Assembly: GCF_900104025.1 (NCBI RefSeq)
Contig: NZ_FNIQ01000006.1
Location: 124,001 to 188,000 of the forward strand
Reading direction: 5' to 3'
DNA: 64,000 nt
Origin: Geodermatophilus sp. DSM 45219
GTDB lineage: Bacteria; Actinomycetota; Actinomycetes; Mycobacteriales; Geodermatophilaceae
The notes under the pieces were generated by a model, which searched no databases, was not told where the DNA came from, and was given only the letters and a program-made list of their open reading frames with translations. This document shows, piece after piece, positions 1-6,646 of the stretch. Made by a program: the position numbers and the translations under genes. Within the stretch, counting starts at the first letter, position 1. Every line of letters starts with the position of its first letter.

Positions 1-842
1 TGCCGGTGGTCGCCTGGACCGACGCGACCTGGGGCTGGCGGGCGGCGTCCCTGGGCACGACCGCGGCGGCACTGGCCGTCGTCCCGCTGGTGCTGTGGCT
101 GCTGCGCGACCGGCCGCGCGACGCCGGGGTCGCCCCCTACGGCGGGACGGCGGCCGACGACGTCGACCCGGTGCGCTCCGGCGCGGCCCGGACGGCGGTG
201 CGCGGGCTGGTCTCCGCGGTGCGCAGCGTCCCGTTCTGGCTGCTGGCCGGGGGCTTCTTCATCTGCGGGCTGTCGACCAACGGGCTGGTGCAGCCGCACT
301 TCATCCCGGCCGCGCACGACCACGGCATGCCGGTGACCACCGCGGCGGGGCTGCTCGCCGTCGTCGGCGTCTTCGACATCGCCGGGACGGTGCTGTCGGG
401 CTGGCTCACCGACCGCACCGACCCGCGCGTGCTGCTGCTGGCCTACTACGGCCTGCGCGGGCTGTCGCTGTTCGCGCTGCCGGCCCTCTTCGGCCCGGAC
501 CTGCACGTCAGCATGGTCGCGTTCATCGTCTTCTACGGGCTGGACTGGGTGGCCACGGTGCCCCCGACGCTGGCGCTGTGCCGGGAGTTCTTCGGCGCGC
601 GGGCTCCGGTGGTGTTCGGCTGGGTGTTCGCCTCCCACCAGCTCGGGGCGGCGGTCGCGGCCTTCGGCGGCGGCGTGATCCGCGACGTGACCGGCTCCTA
701 CGACCCGGCGTGGCTGATGGCCGGGGCGCTCTGCATCGCCGCGGCGGTCATGTCGTTCCTCATCCCGCGCCGTCCACCCGCCGCCGGGACCGCGCTGCCG
801 ACCGACCGCGAGGAGGCCGCCGCCGCCCAGGCCCACGGCTGA
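1..842 (+). CDS. MFS transporter, C-terminal part (cut by window start)
   Basis: The reading frame enters from before base 1 (first full codon at base 3) and stops at TGA 840-842, so only about the last 279 residues are visible. Hydrophobic segments alternate with short charged loops. A basic loop (LRDRPRDAG) comes after the first visible membrane helices, as in the central loop of major facilitator transporters. The second half carries about six helices, with a GWLTDRTDPR loop that matches the conserved MFS loop 8-9 pattern (G-x-x-x-D-R). The tail after the last helix is short and polar. It is probably an inner-membrane secondary transporter of the monocarboxylate/oxalate-formate type, but the substrate cannot be read from this part. 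The next gene lies downstream on the same strand after a repeat-bearing gap. Confidence 0.85.
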   Translation, partial: PVVAWTDATWGWRAASLGTTAAALAVVPLVLWLLRDRPRDAGVAPYGGTAADDVDPVRSGAARTAVRGLVSAVRSVPFWLLAGGFFICGLSTNGLVQPHFIPAAHDHGMPVTTAAGLLAVVGVFDIAGTVLSGWLTDRTDPRVLLLAYYGLRGLSLFALPALFGPDLHVSMVAFIVFYGLDWVATVPPTLALCREFFGARAPVVFGWVFASHQLGAAVAAFGGGVIRDVTGSYDPAWLMAGALCIAAAVMSFLIPRRPPAAGTALPTDREEAAAAQAHG

Positions 843-855
843 CCCGCCGTTCGCC

Positions 856-908
856 TTTATCGCGACTTTGGCGGACTTGCCTCGCTGCCTTCATCGCGAC
901 ATCGGCGG
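856..908. repeat. two direct copies of a TTATCGCGA-type element
   Basis: Two near-identical 19-mers lie at 856-874 and 890-908. Both contain ATCGCGAC and end in GGCGG. Related copies in inverted arrangement occur after the next gene (1868-1921). Together they bracket the nuclease-like gene at 1000-1866, which suggests a mobile or self-regulating cassette. That interpretation is inference. Confidence 0.6.
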
Positions 909-999
909 CTTCCCGCCCGATCGCGACCAGGACGGTGGACACGTCGTCGACCTGTGGACGACGGCCGGGAAGCGGCCGCTCGTGTCGCAGGCTGGCCGG

Positions 1000-1866
1000 A
1001 TGTCCGCTCCCCGTCGTCTCCTCACCGGCGTCTTCATCGGCAGCCACGCGATCGCCGACGGGTACCTCACCCGCAACCAACTGCGCACCCGCAGCTATCG
1101 CCGGCTCGTGCAGGGGGTCTATGCCGATCCGGCCCTGGTCCTCGACCACCGGTTGCGGTGCCGCGGTGTGGCCCTCGTGATGCCTCCGGGTGCCGCCATC
1201 GGCGGGCATTCGGCCGCCGCCTGGTTCGGCGCCCCCTTCGCGGGGGCCACGGACCCGGTGACGGTCCTCTGCCCGGAGGAGGTCCGGTGGCGGGGTCCCC
1301 GCGAGGTCCGGCTGCACCACACGGACCTGCCGCCTCGCGAGGTCGTCATCGTGGACGACGTTCCGGTGACCACGGTCCTGCGGACGGCGTGGGACGTCAT
1401 GGCGCTCGAGCCCCTGAGCACGGCGGTGGCCGCCCTCGACGCGATGGTCCGCGCTGGAGGCGTGTCGCTGCCCGATCTGGAGACGCTGGCGCAGCAGGGG
1501 AGTGGCCGGTGGGGCGTCGCCCGGGTCCGGCGGGCGGTGCCGCTGGTGGACCCGCGTGCCGAGTCCCCTCAGGAGTCCCGGTTGCGGGTGGCCCTCGTGC
1601 TCGCCGGGATGCGGCCGGTGCCGCAGTTCGAGGTGCACTCCGGGGGGCGGTTCGTCGCTCGCGTCGACCTCGCGTTCCCGGAGGTGCGCCTGGCCGTCGA
1701 GTACGAGGGTGCCCACCACTTCGTCGGCGACCAGATCGCGCGTGATGAGGCGCGGCTCGACCGGCTCCGGGCGGCGGGCTGGCGGGTCATCCGGGTCAGC
1801 GCGGCCGACATGCGCGACCTCGAGTCGCTCGTCGCCCGGATCCGCCTGGCTCTCGCCGAGGCCTGA
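1000..1866 (+). CDS. AbiEi-like / DUF559 endonuclease-domain protein
   Basis: A 288-residue protein. The N-terminal half begins with RRLLTGVFIGSHAIADG and resembles the AbiEi-type winged-helix region of actinobacterial proteins annotated as type IV toxin-antitoxin AbiEi/DUF559. The C-terminal ~100 residues look like a very-short-patch-repair or DUF559 PD-(D/E)XK fold: VARVDLAF gives an acidic residue in one strand, AVEYEGAHHF follows, and a helix rich in Arg/Asp precedes GWRVIRVSAADM. The frame is open back to 868, but homologues as I remember them start near MSAPRRLLTG, so ATG 1000 was chosen. No strong ribosome-binding site is visible, so it may be leaderless. No partner toxin gene is adjacent. 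Function is uncertain: a nuclease, or a regulator with a nuclease-like fold. Copies of a short repeat flank the gene on both sides. Confidence 0.75.
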   Translation: MSAPRRLLTGVFIGSHAIADGYLTRNQLRTRSYRRLVQGVYADPALVLDHRLRCRGVALVMPPGAAIGGHSAAAWFGAPFAGATDPVTVLCPEEVRWRGPREVRLHHTDLPPREVVIVDDVPVTTVLRTAWDVMALEPLSTAVAALDAMVRAGGVSLPDLETLAQQGSGRWGVARVRRAVPLVDPRAESPQESRLRVALVLAGMRPVPQFEVHSGGRFVARVDLAFPEVRLAVEYEGAHHFVGDQIARDEARLDRLRAAGWRVIRVSAADMRDLESLVARIRLALAEA

Positions 1867-1867
1867 G

Positions 1868-1921
1868 CCGCCGTTGTCGCGATGTCGGCAGCTCAGGATG
1901 CCAATATCGCGATAATGGCGG
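1868..1921. repeat. 23-nt inverted repeat of the TTATCGCGA element
   Basis: Arms 1868-1890 and 1899-1921 pair over all 23 positions around an 8-nt loop. Every mismatch is a purine or pyrimidine transition that allows G-U pairing in RNA. The core TATCGCGAT matches the direct copies at 856-908. It lies between the stop codon of the DUF559 gene and the convergent stop of the GMC oxidoreductase gene, so it could also end transcription in both directions. Confidence 0.65.
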
Positions 1922-3535
1922 TCAGGCGGTGCCGGTGAGGGCCGGGTCCACGCTGCGGCCGGTGACCAGGTCGGCCGCCCGCTCGGCGATCATGATCGTC
2001 GGGGCGTTGGTGTTGCCCCGGACCAGTGTCGGCATGACCGACGCGTCGACCACCCGCAGCCCGTCGACCCCGCGCACCCGCAGCGTGGGGTCGACCACGG
2101 CGTCGTCGTCCACACCCATCCGGCAGGACGAGACCGGGTGGTACAGCGACTCCAGGGTGTCGCGCACCGACCTCCGCAGCCCCTCGCGGGAGTGCACCGT
2201 GCCACCGGGCGACCACTCCTCGGCCAGGACGTCGGCCAGCGGCCCGGACCAGGCGATCTCCCGCGCCCGCTCCACCCCGCACACCAGCGCGTCGAGGTCG
2301 CGCTCGTCGGTGAGGTAGCCGGGGTCGATCGCCGGCGCCCACGTCGGATCGGGCGAGCGCAGCCGCACCGAGCCGCGGGAGTCCACCCGCACCAGCACGG
2401 CGGCGGCGGTGAAGGCGTCGACGTCGGGGTCGACCTCCGCCTGCCGCCAGAACTTGACCGGCAGGAAGTGGTACTGCAGGTCGGGCTCGGGCAGGTCCGG
2501 CCGGGAGCGGGTGAACAACCCCGCCTCGGCCAGGTTGGACGTCAGCGGGCCGCGGCGGGCGCCGAACCAGCGGGCGTAGCCCGACGGCGACTCCGCGCGG
2601 AGTAGCGACCTCCCCGACCGGGTGTGCCAGACGACCGGCACCAGCGGGTGGTCCTGCAGGCCACCGCCCACGCCGGGCAGGTCGTGCACGACGTCGACCC
2701 CGACCGCGCGCAGGTGGTCGGCCGGCCCGATGCCCGAGAGCATGAGCAGCTGCGGGGAGTTGACCGCGCCGCCGGCGAGCACCACCTCGGCCGCGGCGTG
2801 CGCGGTGTGCAGCTGCCCGCCGGACCGGTACTCGACGCCGGTGGCCCGGCCGCCCGAGACCAGCACCCGGGTGGTCAGCGCCCCGGTGCGCACGGTGAGG
2901 TTGGGCCGGCCCGCAGCCGGGTGCAGGTACGCGTCGGCGGCCGACCAGCGGCGGCCGCGGCGCTGGGTGAGCTGGTAGAGCCCCGCGCCGTCCTGGCCGG
3001 CGCCGTTGAAGTCGTCGTTGCGCGGGTGCCCGGCGGCGACCGCGGACTCCACGGCGGCCCGGGACCAGGCGTGCGGCGAGCGCGGGTCCTCCACCCGCAG
3101 CGGCCCGCCGGCGCCGTGGAAGCGGTCCGCGCCGCGCGCGTTGTCCTCCATCCGGCGGAACAGCGGCAGCACGTGCTCGAAGGACCACGACGGGTCGCCG
3201 GTCAGCTCGGCCCACTCGTCGTAGTCGGCGGCCGCGCCCCGGATGTAGATCATCGCGTTGATCGACGACGACCCGCCCAGCAGCTTGCCCCGCGGCCAGA
3301 ACAGCCGCCGTCCGCCCAGGCCCGGCTGCGGCTCGGTCGTGTAGTTCCAGTCCCGCCGGGTGCGCCAGACCTTGTACAGCGCCGCCGGGATCCGCACCTC
3401 CAGGACGTCGTCCGAGCCGCCGGCCTCCAGCAGCAGCACCCGCAGCGACGGGTCCTCGGTCAGCCGCCCCGCCAGGGCGCAGCCGGCCGAGCCCGCGCCG
3501 ACGACGACGACGTCGTACTCCTCGGTGCCGTTCAC
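1922..3535 (-). CDS. GMC family FAD-dependent oxidoreductase (choline/alcohol dehydrogenase type)
   Basis: A 537-residue cytoplasmic or membrane-peripheral flavoprotein that oxidises an alcohol to an aldehyde with FAD. The Rossmann FAD motif VVVGAGSAGC lies at residues 10-19, and the acidic end of strand 2 is LLLEAGG. The GMC signature regions WPRGKLLGGSSSINAM and GAVNSPQLLMLSGIG are present. The active site is in the C-terminus: His466 in YHPVSSCRMG and Asn508/Asn510 in RGNTNAPT. The GTG start overlaps the TGA of the upstream aldehyde dehydrogenase gene by 4 bp, indicating translational coupling. The pair would convert an alcohol to a carboxylate in two steps, as BetA and BetB do with choline. 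No choline transporter or betI is adjacent, so the substrate is not assigned. Confidence 0.92.
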   Translation of the reverse strand: MNGTEEYDVVVVGAGSAGCALAGRLTEDPSLRVLLLEAGGSDDVLEVRIPAALYKVWRTRRDWNYTTEPQPGLGGRRLFWPRGKLLGGSSSINAMIYIRGAAADYDEWAELTGDPSWSFEHVLPLFRRMEDNARGADRFHGAGGPLRVEDPRSPHAWSRAAVESAVAAGHPRNDDFNGAGQDGAGLYQLTQRRGRRWSAADAYLHPAAGRPNLTVRTGALTTRVLVSGGRATGVEYRSGGQLHTAHAAAEVVLAGGAVNSPQLLMLSGIGPADHLRAVGVDVVHDLPGVGGGLQDHPLVPVVWHTRSGRSLLRAESPSGYARWFGARRGPLTSNLAEAGLFTRSRPDLPEPDLQYHFLPVKFWRQAEVDPDVDAFTAAAVLVRVDSRGSVRLRSPDPTWAPAIDPGYLTDERDLDALVCGVERAREIAWSGPLADVLAEEWSPGGTVHSREGLRRSVRDTLESLYHPVSSCRMGVDDDAVVDPTLRVRGVDGLRVVDASVMPTLVRGNTNAPTIMIAERAADLVTGRSVDPALTGTA

Positions 3536-5031
3536 CGGTGGCGCCCGTGCACCAGACCCATCACGCGGGCCAGCGCGTCGGCGGCCGCGGCCGGCCGGGT
3601 GAAGCTCATCAGGTCGACCGGCAACCGCACGCGCTGGCGGGTGATGGCCTTGGCGCGGGTGAACTCGCGCAGCCCGTCCTCGCCGTGGATCCGCCCGAAG
3701 CCGCTCTCGCCCACGCCGCCGAACGGCAGCGCCGGCACCGAGGCGAAGGTCAGCACCGAGTTCACCGAGGTCATCCCGCTCCTCATCCGGCGGGCGAGGT
3801 CCATGGCCCGCGCCCTCGACCGGGAGAACACCGCGCCGGCCAGGCCGTGCGCGTTGGCGTTGGTGCGCTCCAGCGCCTCCTCGGCGTCCCGCACCCGGGT
3901 GATGGTCAGCGTCGGGCCGAAGGTCTCCTCCCGCACGGCGGCGGAGGTCTCGGGGACGTCGAGCAGCACGGTCGGCGCGACGATCCGGCCCTCGACCGTG
4001 CCCCCGGCCGCGACCCGGCCCCCGGCGGCGACCGCGTCGTCCAGGTGCCGGCGGACGACGTCGGTCTGCGCGGCCATGGTCATCGGGCCGTAGGCGGCGC
4101 CGTCGTCGGTGCCCGGGCGCAGCCCCCGGACCTTCTCGGTCACCTGGGCGACGAAGGCGTCGTACACCCGCTCGGTCGCGTAGACCCGCTCGATGCCGAT
4201 GCAGGTCTGCCCCGCGTTGCTCATCGCGCCCCACACCGCGGCGTCGGCGGCGGCGGCCACGTCGGCGTCGTCGTCGACGATCATCGCGTCCTTGCCACCG
4301 AGCTCCATGAGCACCGGGGTGAGGGTCTCCGCACACGCGGCCATCACCGTGCGGCCGGTGGGGGCCGAGCCGGTGAAGGCCAGCTTGCCCACTCCGGCGC
4401 GGCACAGCGCCGCACCGGTCTCGCCGAGGCCGGTGACGACCTGGAAGGCGTCGGCCACGTCGGGGACGGCGGCCCGCCACGCCTCGGCCAGCCACACGCC
4501 GACGGCCGGGGTGTGCTCCGAGGGCTTGAAGACGACGGCGTTGCCGGCGGCCAGCGCGTAGGCGATCGAGCCCATCGGCGTGAACACCGGGTAGTTCCAC
4601 GGGCCGATCACGCCGACCACGCCCAGGGGCTGGTACTCCAGCCACGCCGCGTGGTTGGCCGCGAGCAGGCCGGCGCTGACCCGGCGCGGACCGAGCACCT
4701 TCCTCGCGTGCGCCGGCGCCCACGCGAGGTGGTCGACGGCGAGGGTGATCTCGAGGATCGCGTCGGCGTGCGGCTTGCCGTTCTCCCGGTGCACCAGGTC
4801 GGCCAGCTCGTGCATCCGGCGGGCCAGGTGGCCGCGGTAGGCCGCCAGCCGCTGCCGCCGGCCGTCGAAGCCGAGGTCCGCCCAGGTCGCCGCGGCGGCG
4901 CGGGCGCGCTCGACGGCCGCGCGCACGTCGTCGGCGGTGTGCACGGGGAAGGTCCCGACGACCACGCCCGTGGCGGGGGCGGTGGACTCGAAGCTCCGGA
5001 GAGCGGCGGTCTGGTCCTCGGCGAGCGACAT
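3532..5031 (-). CDS. NAD(P)-dependent aldehyde dehydrogenase
   Basis: A 499-residue aldehyde dehydrogenase that oxidises an aldehyde to a carboxylic acid. The catalytic Cys277 is in NAGQTCIG, the general base Glu243 in MELGGKD, and the oxyanion Asn146 in GPWNYP. The coenzyme-binding motifs KPSEHTP and FTGSAPTGR are also present. The C-terminus has PFGGVGESGFGR. It is first in a two-gene unit with the downstream GMC oxidoreductase (4-bp overlap), so it probably removes the aldehyde made by that enzyme. The ATG start is the first in frame and fits the family length (about 480-500). The sequence resembles the succinate-semialdehyde/coniferyl-aldehyde branch, but the substrate cannot be fixed from sequence alone. 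Confidence 0.93.
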   Translation of the reverse strand: MSLAEDQTAALRSFESTAPATGVVVGTFPVHTADDVRAAVERARAAAATWADLGFDGRRQRLAAYRGHLARRMHELADLVHRENGKPHADAILEITLAVDHLAWAPAHARKVLGPRRVSAGLLAANHAAWLEYQPLGVVGVIGPWNYPVFTPMGSIAYALAAGNAVVFKPSEHTPAVGVWLAEAWRAAVPDVADAFQVVTGLGETGAALCRAGVGKLAFTGSAPTGRTVMAACAETLTPVLMELGGKDAMIVDDDADVAAAADAAVWGAMSNAGQTCIGIERVYATERVYDAFVAQVTEKVRGLRPGTDDGAAYGPMTMAAQTDVVRRHLDDAVAAGGRVAAGGTVEGRIVAPTVLLDVPETSAAVREETFGPTLTITRVRDAEEALERTNANAHGLAGAVFSRSRARAMDLARRMRSGMTSVNSVLTFASVPALPFGGVGESGFGRIHGEDGLREFTRAKAITRQRVRLPVDLMSFTRPAAAADALARVMGLVHGRHR

Positions 5032-5078
5032 GGGAACGCACGTTACCCACCGGTAGCGCTCGTCGGCGGCGGGCCGGC

Positions 5079-6011
5079 TCAGTGCGCCGCGGCCAGCTCC
5101 ACGCGCTCCAGCGCCTCCCGGTCGGACTCCAGGACGTCGGCCGCGGCCACCACGATGTTCGGGTCCGGCCGCCCGACGACCGCGTCGTCCTTACCCTCGT
5201 AGGGCACCGAGCAGAGGACGTAGCGCAGCGCCTCCAGGCGGGCGCGCTTCTTGTCGTTGCTCTTGACCACCGTCCACGGCGCGACGTCGGTGTCGGTGGC
5301 GGCGAACATGGCCTCCTTGGCCGCGGTGTAGTCGTCCCAGCGGTCCAGGGAGGCCAGGTCGGTGGGGGACAGCTTCCACTGCCGCACCGGGTCGATCCGC
5401 CGCACGACGAACCGGGTGCGCTGCTCGCGCCGGGACACCGAGAACCAGAACTTCACCAGCCGGATGCCGCTGTCGACGAGCATCCGCTCGAACTCCGGCG
5501 CCTGGCGCACGAACCGCTCGTACTGCTCCTCGGTGCAGTAGCCCATCACCCGCTCGACGCCGGCGCGGTTGTACCAGGAGCGGTCGAACAGGGCGATCTC
5601 CCCGGCGGCGGGCAGGTGCTGCACGTAGCGCTGGAAGTACCACTGGGTCTGCTCGCGCTCCGAGGGCTTGTCCAGCGCGATCACCTTGGTGCCGCGCGGG
5701 TTGAGGTGCTCGGTGAAGCGCTTGATCGTGCCGCCCTTGCCGGCGGCGTCGCGGCCCTCGAAGAGGACGACGAGTTGCTGGCCGGTGTCCTTGACCCAGC
5801 CCTGCAGGCGGAGCAGCTGGATCTGCAGCCGGCGCTTCTCCCGCTCGTACTCCCTGCGACCCAGCCGCTCGGTGTAGGGGTAGCCCTCCCGCCAGGTCTC
5901 GATCCGCTTCCCGTCGGGGCCGAGCAGCTCGCCGTCGTCGTCCCAGTCCTCGTCGGAACCGTCCTCGGGGAGGGCCTGCAACCGGTAGCGGGAGACGTCG
6001 ATCTCGGACAT
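5079..6011 (-). CDS. ppk2: polyphosphate kinase 2
   Basis: A 310-residue PPK2, which transfers phosphate between inorganic polyphosphate and a nucleoside diphosphate (energy and phosphate storage, cytoplasm). The Walker A motif GRDAAGKG lies at residues 86-93. The Walker B/lid motif FDRSWYNRAG starts near residue 142, with Asp143. The basic region RTRFVVRRIDPVRQWKLSP is typical of single-domain class I enzymes. The start ATG 6011 gives the usual acidic N-terminal extension before the kinase core. The gene is divergent from the lipoprotein gene, with 51 bp between start codons, so both promoters must lie in that short gap or overlap the genes. Confidence 0.95.
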   Translation of the reverse strand: MSEIDVSRYRLQALPEDGSDEDWDDDGELLGPDGKRIETWREGYPYTERLGRREYEREKRRLQIQLLRLQGWVKDTGQQLVVLFEGRDAAGKGGTIKRFTEHLNPRGTKVIALDKPSEREQTQWYFQRYVQHLPAAGEIALFDRSWYNRAGVERVMGYCTEEQYERFVRQAPEFERMLVDSGIRLVKFWFSVSRREQRTRFVVRRIDPVRQWKLSPTDLASLDRWDDYTAAKEAMFAATDTDVAPWTVVKSNDKKRARLEALRYVLCSVPYEGKDDAVVGRPDPNIVVAAADVLESDREALERVELAAAH

Positions 6012-6062
6012 GCACCCGGGGTTACCCCTGTCGGCCACCGGTCCACGCGCGTCCGGACTGCC

Positions 6063-6623
6063 ATGCTCCGCGGGGTGACCCGCGGCCGTGCCCTCGCGAC
6101 GGCGCTCGCCGCGCTCGCCCTGCCCGCCGTGCTCGGCGGCTGCGCCCGGGACCTCGGGCAGGAGGCGCACGAGCTGCTGCAGCAGCGCGTGGACGGGCTG
6201 CACGAGGGGTTCCTCGACGCCCGGGCGCGCGACCCGCGGCCGACCGGCCGGGCGGCGCTGGAGTCGCTCGACCGGTGGGGCTACGCGCTCCGCACGTCGG
6301 TCGAGGGCGACGACGTCGTCCTCGTCCGGGCGGTGGGGGTCTCGGTGTCCGAGCGGCGGGGCTGGAAGAACATCGAGGAGAGCGCGTCGCTGGGCGCCTG
6401 CGTGCGGGTGACCGTGCGCGCCGGGGAGGGCGGGGACGACCGGGGGAGCGTCACCACCGAGCCGGTGACCTGCCCGGCCGGGGCCGAGGTCCTCGGTGAC
6501 GACGGCTCACCGGTCGACGCACTCACCACCGACCTCGAGGGCCGGTCGGACGACGTCGGCGAGCCGCCCTACGACCCGCCGGTGTGCGTCTCGGGGGAGC
6601 TGTGCACCGAGGGCGGCGGCTGA
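6063..6623 (+). CDS. predicted lipoprotein of unknown function
   Basis: A 186-residue exported protein. The N-terminus has basic residues, then a hydrophobic stretch (ALATALAALALPAVLGGC) ending in a lipobox LGGC, so Cys27 is the likely lipidated residue. The mature part is soluble and acidic, with no transmembrane helix. It contains further Cys residues (GACVRV, VTCPAG, PPVCVSGELCTE) that could form disulfides outside the membrane. I recognise no family. GTG 6075 is an alternative start that would shorten the n-region by four residues. The following sacsin-like gene begins 23 bp downstream on the same strand, so the two may be cotranscribed. Confidence 0.75.
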   Translation: MLRGVTRGRALATALAALALPAVLGGCARDLGQEAHELLQQRVDGLHEGFLDARARDPRPTGRAALESLDRWGYALRTSVEGDDVVLVRAVGVSVSERRGWKNIEESASLGACVRVTVRAGEGGDDRGSVTTEPVTCPAGAEVLGDDGSPVDALTTDLEGRSDDVGEPPYDPPVCVSGELCTEGGG

Positions 6624-6646
6624 GCGGCCGCTGCGACGATGACCCC

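Noticed and set aside
1922-5050. A single ~1040-residue minus-strand reading frame
   Set aside because: It is a read-through of the GMC gene frame across the shadow of the aldehyde dehydrogenase gene. The upstream part is Arg/Gly-rich noise; the two real genes overlap by 4 bp.
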